This document shows, one piece after another, positions 37,766 through 47,625 of a DNA stretch of 64,000 bases. Positions within the stretch are counted from its first letter, which is position 1, and each line of letters begins with the position of its first letter. The notes below the pieces were generated by a model. That model did no database searches, had not been told where the DNA came from, and saw only the letters and a program-made list of their open reading frames with translations. This stretch comes from an uncultured Cellvibrionales bacterium (GTDB lineage: Bacteria > Pseudomonadota > Gammaproteobacteria > Pseudomonadales > Dasaniaceae), in the NCBI GenBank assembly GCA_913019905.1, contig CAJVZD010000021.1, positions 1-64,000 of the forward strand, read 5' to 3'. The translations under genes were made by a program, and so were the position numbers.

Positions 37766-38199
37766 AACAACTTCCCCAAAGATTTTCGTTTCCTATGAAT
37801 TTAGCAAAATTGAATAGAACTTCCACTATTAAGGTTCTAGCTGTTTCGAAATGATATTGATAGGCAATATCGGTTGCACCGGAAAATAGTCCCTATGTAG
37901 GCGAACCTAATCGAAATCTACTGGTGGCACCGCTGTCGATCCCGCGTAAGAATCACGGATTGAGAACAGTGACGATTTTCAGCAATCCTCAAACGTGCGA
38001 ATTTAGCGGCCAAAAAACGAACGGCATCCGCTAACAAATGCCAAATAGGTTTTAATTGATCTGTCTCAAAACCACTCCGAGCAATTACGTTACAATGAAT
38101 AGTACATTCAATTTTCATAAAACCTAGGTTCCTTCGCCAATAGGACCGTTCGCCCCCCTATCAACAATAGTTTATTGTAACTGCAGAGTCGTTTGATTT
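37766..38199. other. 434-bp intergenic region with one doubtful small ORF
   Basis: This region separates the channel gene from the divergent PqqD-like gene. It contains a minus-strand ORF (listed separately). I see no recognisable RNA, repeat or promoter in the remainder. Confidence 0.4.
37918..38118 (-). CDS. Doubtful small ORF, 66 residues
   Basis: The ATG at 38118 has AAGGA 12 bases and AGG 4 bases upstream. The translation (starts MKIECTIHCNVIARSGFETD) is basic, with a central hydrophobic helix and a Cys/His-rich tail. Codon use looks plausible, but nothing identifies it, and it could be chance. Confidence 0.3.
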   Translation of the reverse strand: MKIECTIHCNVIARSGFETDQLKPIWHLLADAVRFLAAKFARLRIAENRHCSQSVILTRDRQRCHQ

Positions 38200-38568
38200 A
38201 TGGATAATAGCCTTTTCTTTTACCGCACCGTCATTTTCACACGAGCAAATGATCAAGTTGCCTTAGTTGACATCAATGAAATCGAGAATAACACTCCGCT
38301 CGATGACTGGTTTGGACTCGTTGTCTCGCTCGCCGATGGAAAGCATACCATTAAGGATCTGATCACCTATCTTGGAAAACAGTATCAACAGACTCCTGCC
38401 AATCTGGAAAAAACGCTACATTCGATTGTCACGAGGCTGACTGAGGGAAAACTGTTGAAACTGAGCTCTAGTGCTGTTGAGTTACCTTATTATCTGACCG
38501 AACCCATTGAACAATTAGACATCGCGAAGGCCAAACAGTTAATAGAGACCGACGGCTATGTTCACTGA
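38200..38568 (+). CDS. PqqD-like winged-helix protein
   Basis: A 122-residue cytoplasmic protein. Its middle (about residues 32-95) fits the PqqD pattern: a hydrophobic strand, DGKHTIKDLITYLGKQY, then a helix with regular hydrophobics and an EGKLLKLSS wing. PqqD folds usually bind the leader of a peptide substrate for a modifying enzyme, but no radical SAM or peptide gene lies nearby. It sits 236 bp before the receptor-tip-like gene in the same direction, so co-function is possible but not shown. Confidence 0.5.
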   Translation: MDNSLFFYRTVIFTRANDQVALVDINEIENNTPLDDWFGLVVSLADGKHTIKDLITYLGKQYQQTPANLEKTLHSIVTRLTEGKLLKLSSSAVELPYYLTEPIEQLDIAKAKQLIETDGYVH

Positions 38569-38804
38569 TTGTGCGAAGTGATAATCGCTCAACATGATAA
38601 CCCCGGGTGACTGGACGCTTTCTAACGCAGTCAAACATGGGGTTTTCGAGCCCCGTAGAACCCGCTGTTATTTCATTATCAAAGCTATTTGGCGTACATT
38701 CACAGGTCGAGATACAGGCACTTACCGCTCTGGGCGCACTGCGACTCCCTGCAAGTCAAAATGATCGCTTGTCTTCGAACAGAGACTCTTAGTGTGGAAA
38801 GCCA

Positions 38805-39416
38805 ATGAATCAATCAATCAACATTGATGTTGCCTCAAACTGTATCGCAGCAGAGCTTTACCATGCAGCAACCTTGGCAAAAAGCCTATCATTAACAGCT
38901 AAAAATGCTCAAGCGATTACCTTAAGAGCCGGAGATAACAGTTTGGGATTCAAGGCGATTACTGTCTTTATCAACGAATTTGCCGAAACCATCATCCATC
39001 AAGCCTCTAAAATCAACGATCAGGCGGTTAGCATATCCCGGCTATCAATTAGCCACGCACATACAATGTCTACATCTAAACAGTTTAATCGCGCCTGGGA
39101 TTTTGCGGGTAAAGAATCTCATCGAGAGGACTTAAAGGAAATTTTGTTATCACTGCATGAACGAGCAAATCAGGCTCAAGAAAAAATGAGACTGATGTTA
39201 CAGCATCTAGAATTTGATCTTGAAGAAAGCCAGATGCAAATGAGAGCGGCTGGGATTATTGCTACAACGTCAAAGACAGAGGCTTCCCGCGCGGGTGAAT
39301 ACCAAGAAAGCCTTTTTACCATTGCCAATAACATCGAAACAACGTCGTCAAAAATTCGCACTCACCTGAAAGCCGCGAGTAAATTTCTTAGTGAACTAAA
39401 GGACACAAATTCATGA
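38805..39416 (+). CDS. Short soluble protein resembling a chemoreceptor signalling tip
   Basis: A 203-residue all-helical protein without membrane helices or sensor domain. Around residues 33-55 the pattern AKNAQAITLRAGDNSLGF resembles the chemoreceptor hairpin tip (N-A-A-I-E-A-x-R-A-G-E-x-x-x-G-F). A second copy of the RAG motif occurs near the C-terminus (KTEASRAGEYQESLFTIANN, R162-G164). Key glutamates and the full tip are not conserved, so it is degenerate. It overlaps the diiron protein gene by 4 bp, so the two are translationally coupled and probably work together. GGAAAG lies upstream of the ATG. Confidence 0.6.
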   Translation: MNQSINIDVASNCIAAELYHAATLAKSLSLTAKNAQAITLRAGDNSLGFKAITVFINEFAETIIHQASKINDQAVSISRLSISHAHTMSTSKQFNRAWDFAGKESHREDLKEILLSLHERANQAQEKMRLMLQHLEFDLEESQMQMRAAGIIATTSKTEASRAGEYQESLFTIANNIETTSSKIRTHLKAASKFLSELKDTNS

Positions 39417-40150
39417 AAGCTCACGTTCTATACAGGGGCGAGCACCATCAATGGATAATGTTTGCCCGTGATGAAGAAAAGCCAGAAAAAATTATTGATA
39501 CCAACCAATATCTGGTTATCGGTAAAAACAAGTCCTTACTAATTGATCCCGGCGGAAGTGAATTGTTTCCCGTCATGCTGGGATCGGTATTAAAATTTTT
39601 GGCGGTGAATGAGATTACCGACATATTCGCCTCCCATCAGGATCCCGATATCATTTCCTCACTCGGACTGTGGGACGAAGCCTTACCCAATGCAAAACTG
39701 CATTCACCGTGGCTATGGGAAGGTTTTATACGCCACTTTGGGATGAATAATATTGAATACGTCGCACTACCCGATGAGGGGGGGCGATTAGATATCGGCG
39801 GCACGGAATTACATTTCGTTCCCGCTCACTATCTTCACTCCTCCGGAAATTTTAATGTGTACGACCCAGTCGCTCGATTACTCATGAGCGGTGACGTAGG
39901 TGCTGCTCTGGAACCTAATGACGCCCCGCTGGTGGTTGATGACTTCGATAGTCACATAAGCAAAATGAGAGGGTTTCATCAACGTTGGATGCCTTCCAAC
40001 GCCGCTAAAACAGATTGGATAAGGCGAGTCCGAAAATTGAAAATTGACATAATGGCACCGCAACACGGACGATTGTTCAAGGGAGACGATGTGGGCCGCT
40101 TTTTGGATTGGTTCGATGCTCTGGAAGTCGGATCAGCAATTAAAGACTAA
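39413..40150 (+). CDS. Metallo-beta-lactamase-fold diiron protein, ODP / flavodiiron-like
   Basis: A 245-residue cytoplasmic protein. The predicted metal ligands match the spacing of flavodiiron proteins: His75-x-Asp77-x-Asp79 (SHQDPD), His142 (AHYLHSSG), Asp161 (SGDVG) and His218 (APQHG). The histidine that usually follows Asp79 is isoleucine. There is no flavodoxin domain, which separates it from flavodiiron reductases and matches the small oxygen-binding diiron proteins (ODP) used as oxygen/iron sensors in spirochaete chemotaxis. Its ATG overlaps the stop of the receptor-tip-like gene. Sensor function is inferred; a hydrolase of unknown substrate is the alternative. Confidence 0.75.
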   Translation: MKAHVLYRGEHHQWIMFARDEEKPEKIIDTNQYLVIGKNKSLLIDPGGSELFPVMLGSVLKFLAVNEITDIFASHQDPDIISSLGLWDEALPNAKLHSPWLWEGFIRHFGMNNIEYVALPDEGGRLDIGGTELHFVPAHYLHSSGNFNVYDPVARLLMSGDVGAALEPNDAPLVVDDFDSHISKMRGFHQRWMPSNAAKTDWIRRVRKLKIDIMAPQHGRLFKGDDVGRFLDWFDALEVGSAIKD

Positions 40151-40402
40151 ATTTTTACAGGCTAATCGGTTAGGCGTAGGCAATACACAAAATGCAGTAT
40201 CATCTGTTGACGTCCGATCACTCTACTTCCAACCGTAACGATCTAGCTGCAACAATCCAGTCGTAACAGTCCAGCCGTAAAAATGACGCTAAGCATTGAT
40301 TATCTGCATTGAAATGAAAGAGTCGATTGCTGCAGTCGATGATATTGCCAAGTCTATTAATTCCATTGGTTCAAATAAACCGCTTTTTCTGTCGGCGCTG
40401 AC

Positions 40403-40987
40403 TTAAAGCGGAAGATCATCGTCGATCAACCAGCCATTTTCGACTGCCGCGTCAATTTGGGCTAATAACCAGCGATAGATATCGGGGGCTTCGGTCGCCA
40501 TTACTTGGTTAACCTCTTTCACCTGACTTCGCTTTATACCTTGTTCTCTCCACGCTTTTCCCTCTGTCGACATATTCAACATAAAAGGCAACAACCGGTC
40601 GACGATTTTTACCCAGCGACTTTCCGCGGTTTGCTGTGCTTCGTACTCTTCCCACAAACTTGATATTTCAGAGGAAAATATAACGGGCATTTTTGACAAA
40701 GTTCGCAGATAAGCGCGTTCTTGCTCTTCCTTCATGGATCGGTCGGGGTCATATATCGAAATATCTCCGGCGCCTATTTCACAAATGTCGTGAACCAGTG
40801 CCATTTTCACCGTCCTATTAATATCAATCTCCAGTGAAAATTCTTCTTTCATCGTCAAAATGGCTAGCGCAAGATGCCAGCTGTGCTCCGCCGAATTCTC
40901 ATTGCGAGAAAAATCGGTGAGATAAGAGCGTCGATACACAGATTTAAGCTTATCCATTTCAACAAAAAATGCGTACAGATTGTCCAT
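40403..40987 (-). CDS. HD-domain phosphohydrolase, YfbR/HDDC2-like
   Basis: A 194-residue cytoplasmic metal-dependent hydrolase. The HD motif is visible as NSAEHSWHLALAIL (first His) and KMALVHDICEIGAGD (His-Asp), with a third acid in KIVDRLLPFM. The family includes 5'-deoxynucleotidases. The gene is monocistronic and convergent with the diiron protein gene 252 bp away; no functional link is evident. Confidence 0.87.
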   Translation of the reverse strand: MDNLYAFFVEMDKLKSVYRRSYLTDFSRNENSAEHSWHLALAILTMKEEFSLEIDINRTVKMALVHDICEIGAGDISIYDPDRSMKEEQERAYLRTLSKMPVIFSSEISSLWEEYEAQQTAESRWVKIVDRLLPFMLNMSTEGKAWREQGIKRSQVKEVNQVMATEAPDIYRWLLAQIDAAVENGWLIDDDLPL

Positions 40988-41239
40988 TTAAATCCAATGC
41001 CTGAAATGTATGATTGAAAAGACGCGCGACTTGTTTACTCGACCACAAGTTCTGGGAATCTAGCTGAGATCACAATGGCTTTTTTACACTTGATACCGAA
41101 CGTTGCTTACTGCTTGTTCCATCATTCGTATTTTCCAGCGCGGCAATTAACGCCACATTGGTAAAGATTCTCAGTCAAAGCCACTATACCCGTTTGCCTT
41201 ATCATTAAAGCGGCACACAGCCAATCCTCCAGCGTCCAG

Positions 41240-41773
41240 CTAGTTCCCCAACACCTGTAACTGGTCTCGATATTTGGCGACCAGCGCGGCATTTCCCGCC
41301 GGTTGATCGGCAAACATATTGAAAACTTGCATCATCTGTTGCTTCATCATTTCAAATTGTGCGTCGGGAATCTTACCTTTCATGGTTTCTAACTGCTGTT
41401 TGGCTCGATTCATCTCGGCACTTTTTCCTTGCATCGCTTCAGCCGCGTAAGCCATACCGACACTGTAGGCGACCTGTTGAAACTTAGTAATATCGAAGCC
41501 GTAGTTAGCGATGATATCCATGCCGTTGCGGCTCAATTGCAATTCTTCCAACGAACTTCGCTCCTTAGAAAAATCGATCTTTTTTTCCTGGCTATTAAGT
41601 TCTGTTGCCGCCGCTATAAAATTTTCCATTAATGAATCTGTTAAAACAAGCGGTGGCGGTCGGTTCGCGATCATCGGGTACCCGGCTTGTACACTGTTTT
41701 CCGCAAACGATGGAACTGCACCGACCAAGCCGAGAAATAAAAGTAAAATAAGAGTGGTGCCGCGTATATTCAT
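41240..41773 (-). CDS. Secreted hypothetical helical protein
   Basis: A 177-residue protein with a signal peptide (TTLILLLFLGLVGAVPSFA, cleavage after SFA) and a mature chain of about 150 residues rich in Met, Gln and Lys that is predicted to be helical. No cysteines remain after cleavage. AGAGGA lies 8 bases before the ATG, a strong site. No family is recognised. It is probably periplasmic. The next gene on this strand, the HD hydrolase, is 250 bp away. Confidence 0.65.
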   Translation of the reverse strand: MNIRGTTLILLLFLGLVGAVPSFAENSVQAGYPMIANRPPPLVLTDSLMENFIAAATELNSQEKKIDFSKERSSLEELQLSRNGMDIIANYGFDITKFQQVAYSVGMAYAAEAMQGKSAEMNRAKQQLETMKGKIPDAQFEMMKQQMMQVFNMFADQPAGNAALVAKYRDQLQVLGN

Positions 41774-42057
41774 GCCAAAATTCCTCTTTGTTATCGCTTC
41801 AAAAATTATAGTTCAATTCATCATCCTGAGAGGCCGGGTAGAGAAGATGAAGACAGGCTCGGTGAAGCTCTTTAACCCGGTAATCGAAACAAACAGAACT
41901 TAAACACTGGGAAGGCTCTAGCAATAATGAATAAACCGAAGAAAAGTAACGTAATCATTTGCTCCAGTCAGCGTGATTCCTAACGAGACGAAGATATACC
42001 TCTTTACCTGTACCGGCTCACACCACTATCAACCGACTTCGCTATTTCATGACTCAT

Positions 42058-43284
42058 TCAGTTCGTCGAATCAGGCATGGGCAATAACGGCAAGCTATTG
42101 GTGTTTAACAAAAGACCTTGTTGAAAGTACTCATTACTTTGCTCGTGTTCACCTAACTTCGACAACAAACGTCCAAGTTCCGCACAAACCTCGCTGTTAT
42201 TCTCCAGTTTCAAACTATGTTCAAAATATTCGCGGGCTTTGGCCCACAATGAATTTCTCATCGATAAGCGACCTAGGCACAAAAACAATGCCGGGTCACT
42301 ATTTCGTTCTTGTTGCCAATTTTCCGCGTAGAGAAGTTGTTTTTCGGCGTCGTCACCGGCAATTCGTCCATAGAGATTAATCAATTCACGACTCCATTCG
42401 CGCTTTAATTGATTACGCACTAACTTTTCGGCTTTCTGTTCTTCACCGATCGTTATCAGATGCCGAGCATAGCAGAACGACACCTCACTGTTTTGTGAAA
42501 TGGTTTTGGGAAATTTCTTCCAGAGAGCGGCCAGATCAGTCAACACATTTTTTCGAGATTTTGCGACTTCCTCCAGCCGTGCTTTACTCGCAGATAATTC
42601 AAGTTGCTCTAATTGTTCAACAGAAAAAACCTTATACTTTTTTAAATCGGGTATTAAATCGAGTAAAGCTTGTGAGTCGTTGAGCCCTTCGTAAACATCT
42701 TTCAATAATCGCAAAACGTGGGGATGCTTTCCCGCATTGCGGCGCAGACGGGTTAAGGTAGCTAAACATTGCTCGTATCGACCGCGGGTCAATTCCATTT
42801 CAGCCTGGCTTAATTCGACGGCGATGCTCGATCCAGTGGTACTTTGTTCAGCCTTTTTTAAAAACTCCCGCATCTGAGCTTCATCATTGAGTTCGTGGCT
42901 AGCCCTTGCCGCCATTAGATAATTGACTAAAGGCGTTTCTGATTTTGCGGCAGATTTAGCGAGAATCTTTCTGGAGTTCTGCCAATTTCCCTCAATAAAG
43001 CTGATCAATCCCAGCGCGGTTTGCTTTTGACTTTTGCGATGCCCCCTGCCTGAAAACCATTTATTGAGTGCACTGCTTTGATTAATCACTCGCCTCAAAA
43101 CACTGAAAGCACCATAGATGAGAAGAAACATCACAATAAATGCGGCCAAACCTATCCAGACACTGGTCTCGAAGGTGTAGACGTCGTAGCTAATTAATAA
43201 ATATCCCGGGTCGTGTTCAATAGCCGCTACCAGCACGACCGAAACAAGCAATAGAAACAAGCAAATACCAAAAAGAATCTTCAT
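42058..43284 (-). CDS. hemY: HemY, tetratricopeptide membrane protein of the haem cluster
   Basis: A 408-residue inner-membrane protein (not protoporphyrinogen oxidase). Two membrane helices lie near residues 1-22 and 42-62 (VWIGLAAFIVMFLLIYGAFS), followed by TPR-like helices such as AKAREYFEHSLKLENNSEVC. Proposed to scaffold haem synthesis; the role is not settled. It overlaps hemX by 4 bp and ends the hemC-D-X-Y operon. Confidence 0.92.
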   Translation of the reverse strand: MKILFGICLFLLLVSVVLVAAIEHDPGYLLISYDVYTFETSVWIGLAAFIVMFLLIYGAFSVLRRVINQSSALNKWFSGRGHRKSQKQTALGLISFIEGNWQNSRKILAKSAAKSETPLVNYLMAARASHELNDEAQMREFLKKAEQSTTGSSIAVELSQAEMELTRGRYEQCLATLTRLRRNAGKHPHVLRLLKDVYEGLNDSQALLDLIPDLKKYKVFSVEQLEQLELSASKARLEEVAKSRKNVLTDLAALWKKFPKTISQNSEVSFCYARHLITIGEEQKAEKLVRNQLKREWSRELINLYGRIAGDDAEKQLLYAENWQQERNSDPALFLCLGRLSMRNSLWAKAREYFEHSLKLENNSEVCAELGRLLSKLGEHEQSNEYFQQGLLLNTNSLPLLPMPDSTN

Positions 43285-44753
43285 TTGACCTCGGCCCCTT
43301 GCTGTGGGTTTGGCCTAGATAATTGATGGATCATGCTCATATAATCTTTTAATGCGCGAGGAGCACTGGAAATATCGGGTAGCTGAATTTCAATTTTTTG
43401 CTGTGCTAATGAATCGATACTCATTTTGATACTCGATATGGCCGCTTCATCCAAGGTGTAATAGGTGTTGAGCCAATAACTCGCTTTTTGCAGGCTGTCT
43501 TCATAAAGTTTTTGTTTGCTTGATAAAAGCGCCATTTGCGCTTGTTCGAACATCAGACGCAAATTTTGTCGCACCGCAGCTTCGTACTCAGGTGCTAGGG
43601 AAGGTTTGTAAATAGTGTCGCGTTTTTGGTAATTTACGTAGCTACTTAACTTGGCCACTGCACCTGAAAATCCTGTCTGCAATCGTTGCTGCCAATTTTC
43701 GTCGACTTGAACTTCGGGCTTACCCACTGTCAATTCAGGTAATTTGAACAACCGTAATTGTTCTGACTGGCGCGCAAGAGCGCCCAACTTTAGATAAAGG
43801 CCATCGGTATCCAGGCGGCCAGCGGCATTCAACGCGGCCATATTTTCCGCCAAAGCCTTTCTCACTGAATGCAGAGCACTATCATCAAGCTCTCTAATAA
43901 TGTCATCGGCAGCGGCAAGTAAGTCGAGCGCACCAGCAATTTCCTTACCCATTAACAAACGCTGATTAGCGAGACGCATTAGATAATCTGCTTCCGCAAG
44001 CAACCAGTCCGCTCGATCAGTGGTCGATAAACTCAACAGTCGTTTCTGCTGACTGGCCAAATGACCTCGCAGCTCACTCAGTTGTTCTTCTAACTCTCCA
44101 CGTAAAGCTGATTGTCGCTGATTTGAAACTTCTGTTTGTCGGTCGAGTTCCCGTTGCAGTGAGCGCACTAATATCGATTGTTCTTCAATTTTTTGAACCA
44201 CGGCGACGACTTTTGTCTGACTCGCTTGTTGTTGCTGGGTCTGTGAGAGATTGAGTTGCCAGAGATAAAAACTTGCCACTGCGGCCGCTAAACCCACAAT
44301 AATACTCACGATCCACAACCACCATCCCGGCCCTGATTTGGATTTTTTTTCCCGCGTGTTGGGCCCAGGCTCGGGGGACTTTTCCCTCGTCTCTTTTATT
44401 CTGGAAACCGTATCATCAGCCGCATCGGGTACCGATTCTTCCGTCGGGTTTTCCGCCTGCTCGGGCTTGTCAAAAACCGTTTTATTGTCTGTTAACATTA
44501 GATTGGCTGTGGTTTTTTCAGGAGACTGTTCAGTCACATACGCAAGTTCTTCAGGCGCTGAGTCCGCCGCAGCGCCGGACTCAGGTCCCTCTCCGGTCAC
44601 CATTTCATTTTCATCTTTTTCTGGAAGTGCATCGTCTAACTCTTCAGGTAGCCCATCTAGCTCTTTAGGTGCACTAGCAAGCTCTTCAGCTACCTTAGCT
44701 TTACGGCCTTTGCCCTTTCCCTTTTTTTTGTCTTTATCCAATTTCACACCCAA
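43281..44753 (-). CDS. hemX: HemX, uroporphyrinogen-III C-methyltransferase-like membrane protein
   Basis: A 490-residue protein with a long acidic, lysine/glutamate-rich cytoplasmic N-terminus (starting MGVKLDKDKKKGKGKGRK), one membrane helix (WWLWIVSIIVGLAAAVASFY, about residues 143-162) and a large periplasmic coiled-coil domain. Despite its old name, no SAM-methyltransferase motif is visible. It ends with a HemX-type helical domain containing LLAEADYLMRLANQRLLM. The start is 21 bp after hemD. Confidence 0.93.
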   Translation of the reverse strand: MGVKLDKDKKKGKGKGRKAKVAEELASAPKELDGLPEELDDALPEKDENEMVTGEGPESGAAADSAPEELAYVTEQSPEKTTANLMLTDNKTVFDKPEQAENPTEESVPDAADDTVSRIKETREKSPEPGPNTREKKSKSGPGWWLWIVSIIVGLAAAVASFYLWQLNLSQTQQQQASQTKVVAVVQKIEEQSILVRSLQRELDRQTEVSNQRQSALRGELEEQLSELRGHLASQQKRLLSLSTTDRADWLLAEADYLMRLANQRLLMGKEIAGALDLLAAADDIIRELDDSALHSVRKALAENMAALNAAGRLDTDGLYLKLGALARQSEQLRLFKLPELTVGKPEVQVDENWQQRLQTGFSGAVAKLSSYVNYQKRDTIYKPSLAPEYEAAVRQNLRLMFEQAQMALLSSKQKLYEDSLQKASYWLNTYYTLDEAAISSIKMSIDSLAQQKIEIQLPDISSAPRALKDYMSMIHQLSRPNPQQGAEVK

Positions 44754-44773
44754 TTATTCGGTCGCTGTAGTAT

Positions 44774-45619
44774 TTAAATGTTCTCATTGTATTTCTCGAT
44801 TTTACCTAGCGCGTTAGCAACGGCAATATTACTGGCATTTTTTGCAATGATAATCGAACTATAGCCTGTTTTTAGCGCATGTTCTGCAACTCTGGAACTC
44901 GGTACAACTAACGGCAACGATGTTACCGCCGATAAGTTTTTCACTCCGACCAGCGTAGAAAAATAATCGATGCTCTCTGCGCTGTTAATGCACAGCGCGT
45001 TGATGGTATTAACACTGATAAATCGCGTCAGCTCTCCTTCCATACTATCAACCATCTGGCGCCGGTAACACTCTAAATATTCAACCTGCGCGCCGCGCGC
45101 GGTCAATTGCTCTCTGAGATAATCCCGCCCACCCACGCCTCGAATTATCAGTACCTTTTGGTGCTTTAATTTCTGCAACTTAGGATGTGTCAGTAGGGCT
45201 TCACTATTCATCTGCCCTTCTTCATCGGCTCTGCCTGTAGTTTCGACTCTGATCTGCTGTTCTTTCAATACCATCGCAGTTGCGCTGCCGATTGCGTACC
45301 AATGTAATCCATTTGGCAACTGTGGCCAGTACTGGTCTATTAGGTTTAGCCCAAAATTTGCAGCATTGGTGCTAATCACGATAACGTGTTGGTAATGGTC
45401 CAGATTTAAAACGGTTTGCCGGCTAATTTGCAGCACGTTATTGTCATCGCCATTGTCATCGCCGACATCGACCCCTTTGATCTTCATTACCGGAAAATGG
45501 TAAGCACGTCCTCCCGCCGACTCGATTATTTTCAATAACTCTTCAGCTTGGCCTTCCGGTCTGGTTATCAGGGCTGACAGACCCTCCAAAGGCTTAGCGC
45601 TGCCTTTTTTTTCAGACAT
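44774..45619 (-). CDS. hemD: Uroporphyrinogen-III synthase
   Basis: A 281-residue cytoplasmic enzyme that closes and isomerises hydroxymethylbilane. The family is poorly conserved, but [20 protein letters not shown], the [14 protein letters not shown] strand, [17 protein letters not shown] and the late [14 protein letters not shown] match HemD. The ATG at 45619 overlaps the hemC stop by 8 bp and gives the normal N-terminus; the longer frame from 45673 runs inside hemC and is rejected. Confidence 0.93.
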   Translation of the reverse strand: MSEKKGSAKPLEGLSALITRPEGQAEELLKIIESAGGRAYHFPVMKIKGVDVGDDNGDDNNVLQISRQTVLNLDHYQHVIVISTNAANFGLNLIDQYWPQLPNGLHWYAIGSATAMVLKEQQIRVETTGRADEEGQMNSEALLTHPKLQKLKHQKVLIIRGVGGRDYLREQLTARGAQVEYLECYRRQMVDSMEGELTRFISVNTINALCINSAESIDYFSTLVGVKNLSAVTSLPLVVPSSRVAEHALKTGYSSIIIAKNASNIAVANALGKIEKYNENI

Positions 45620-46550
45620 CGTATATTGCGTGAAGAATTTCACCTGCTCCCTGCTGCAACAGATCTTCCGCAACTCGAATGCCGAGCTCGGTAGCTTGGC
45701 TACGGGGTGCGCTCAACTCGCTTTGCAGGATTGTAGATCCATCGGGGTTTCCGACTAAACCACGTAAAAACAATTCGTCCGGAGCCTGAGGGTTAGCAAT
45801 GGCGTAACAGGCGATGGGCACCTGACAGCCACCCTCAAGACGCAGGTTCATCGCTCTCTCGGCATTGACGCGCTCTGCTGTTGCCTGATGATGGAGCGGC
45901 GCCAACAAAGTTTCCATCAGATGATCGCCACTACGCGTTTCAACGCCCACCGCACCTTGTCCACCAGCGGGTAGACTTTGTTCGACCGATAATCGCTGAG
46001 TGATACGATTTTCCATTCCCAACCGAAGTAATCCCGCCGTTGCCAATATAATGGCGTCGTATTGTCCCTCATCAAGTTTTCGTAAGCGCGTATTCACATT
46101 CCCCCGTAAGTCCGTGATGACGATATCAGGACGGCGTTGACGTAATTGGCACTGACGGCGAAGACTCGATGTGCCTACGCGGCTACCAATTGGTAACTCC
46201 TCAAATGAACTGTAATGGTTTGAAACAAATGCATCGCGGGGATCTTCACGTTCGCAAATAATCGACAATTGCAATCCATCCGGGAATTCCATCGGTACGT
46301 CCTTCATAGAGTGAACGGCAATATCGGCCTTATTCTCTAGCAGTGCCGTTTCTAATTCTTTGACGAAAAGTCCTTTGCCACCAATCTTTGCGAGCGGCGA
46401 ATCTAAAATAATATCGCCCCGCGTCGTCATACCAATCAGTTCGACCTCAATGCCAGGGTGAGCGGTTTCTAATCCGGCCTTAATAAATTCAGCCTGCCAT
46501 AAGGCAAGGGGACTTTCTCGAGTTGCGATTCGGACGATCTGATTTGACAT
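45612..46550 (-). CDS. hemC: Porphobilinogen deaminase (hydroxymethylbilane synthase)
   Basis: A 312-residue cytoplasmic enzyme that polymerises four porphobilinogens. It begins with the typical [17 protein letters not shown], has the substrate-binding [19 protein letters not shown]-like segment (here [16 protein letters not shown]) and the dipyrromethane cofactor cysteine in [13 protein letters not shown]. First of the hemCDXY operon, 162 bp downstream of algR on the same strand. Confidence 0.97.
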   Translation of the reverse strand: MSNQIVRIATRESPLALWQAEFIKAGLETAHPGIEVELIGMTTRGDIILDSPLAKIGGKGLFVKELETALLENKADIAVHSMKDVPMEFPDGLQLSIICEREDPRDAFVSNHYSSFEELPIGSRVGTSSLRRQCQLRQRRPDIVITDLRGNVNTRLRKLDEGQYDAIILATAGLLRLGMENRITQRLSVEQSLPAGGQGAVGVETRSGDHLMETLLAPLHHQATAERVNAERAMNLRLEGGCQVPIACYAIANPQAPDELFLRGLVGNPDGSTILQSELSAPRSQATELGIRVAEDLLQQGAGEILHAIYDV

Positions 46551-46712
46551 AATATCTCTTCACACTGAAACAATTAAAAGAATGGTGGCCGAATTCCCCG
46601 ATCGATATCTATTACCGGCACAATAGACTCTGCTAGTTAATCTGACACTCTCACCATCTACGATGGGGTCGCGACAGTGTTTTTCTAAACCATGGGCTAT
46701 AGGGTATGAAGT

Positions 46713-47459
46713 CTATAAATGTTGCAATAGCTGCCGAATGTCTGAAATTTGTCTGCGGCTCACTAACGGCCCTTCCCGAACACCATTGATCTTTAGCCGT
46801 GTGCCCAACGCGCTCTTCTCCACCCCTTCTATGTGGGCTATTGCAGCCAAAGCATTTCGATGGATTCGGACATAACGATCACCAAACTCCTGTTCCAATT
46901 CTTTTAAAGGGTCGTCAATCAATTGGTCACATAATACGTTTTCGTGTACATAAAAAACAGTCACGTATTTTTGGTCCGCCAAAAAGTAGCGTACTTCATC
47001 AAGCGGAATCAATTCCACTCCTCGACTAGATCGAGCCGAAATATGAGCGCGGTCGGATACATTGCCACTGCGACTTTCCTGCATAGCTGTAATTTGCACT
47101 CGCGTCAATTGTTGGGCTTTGGCCAGCGCCGCCTGCAATTTGTCACGATTAACCGGCTTTAGAAGATAATCAACCGCATTGGCTTCAAACGCCTCCAGTG
47201 CATAATCGTTATAAGCCGTACAAAAGATTACCGCAGGCGGCTCGGGGCTATTAGCAAGATGTCTCGCGGCGACCAGTCCGTCCATAATAGGCATTCGAAT
47301 ATCCATCAACACCACATCGGGCTGATGAACATTACAGGCAGCAATTGCCTGCTCGCCGTTTTCCGCCTCGGCAACCACCTCAAAACTTTCCTGTTCTTGT
47401 AACAGACGCGTCAAACGTTTACGTGCGAGTGGCTCATCGTCGACTATTAATACTTTCAC
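46713..47459 (-). CDS. algR: LytTR response regulator AlgR
   Basis: A 248-residue regulator with an N-terminal receiver (VDDEPLARKRLTRLLQ; phosphoacceptor in VVLMDIRMPIMDG) and a C-terminal LytTR DNA-binding domain (VELIPLDEVRYFLADQKYVT, RIHRNALAAIAHIEG). In Pseudomonas AlgR controls alginate genes, the fimU-pilVWXY1 minor pilin operon and virulence. It is located after fimS, with a 166-bp gap, and directly before hemC. Confidence 0.94.
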   Translation of the reverse strand: MKVLIVDDEPLARKRLTRLLQEQESFEVVAEAENGEQAIAACNVHQPDVVLMDIRMPIMDGLVAARHLANSPEPPAVIFCTAYNDYALEAFEANAVDYLLKPVNRDKLQAALAKAQQLTRVQITAMQESRSGNVSDRAHISARSSRGVELIPLDEVRYFLADQKYVTVFYVHENVLCDQLIDDPLKELEQEFGDRYVRIHRNALAAIAHIEGVEKSALGTRLKINGVREGPLVSRRQISDIRQLLQHL

Positions 47460-47625
47460 TTGGAAGACATACTCTCCGGTTGCTATTGCGCAGCGGTCGG
47501 CCCTGTTATTTTCGGTTCACATTTGAAAACCAAGATAATCATTCAAACTCATCAAATCACAACTGAATTAAATGGCTCCAAATCAACGGTTTATCCTGAG
47601 AAATCCCCGCCGTTACCTTAGAAAA

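Noticed and set aside
38607-38792. 61-codon GTG-started ORF before the receptor-tip-like gene
   Set aside because: No ribosome site, a competing 56-codon frame overlaps, and nothing recognisable in the translation.
41122-41313. 63-codon minus-strand ORF at the end of the secreted helical protein gene
   Set aside because: It overlaps the better-supported gene in another frame and has no start signal.
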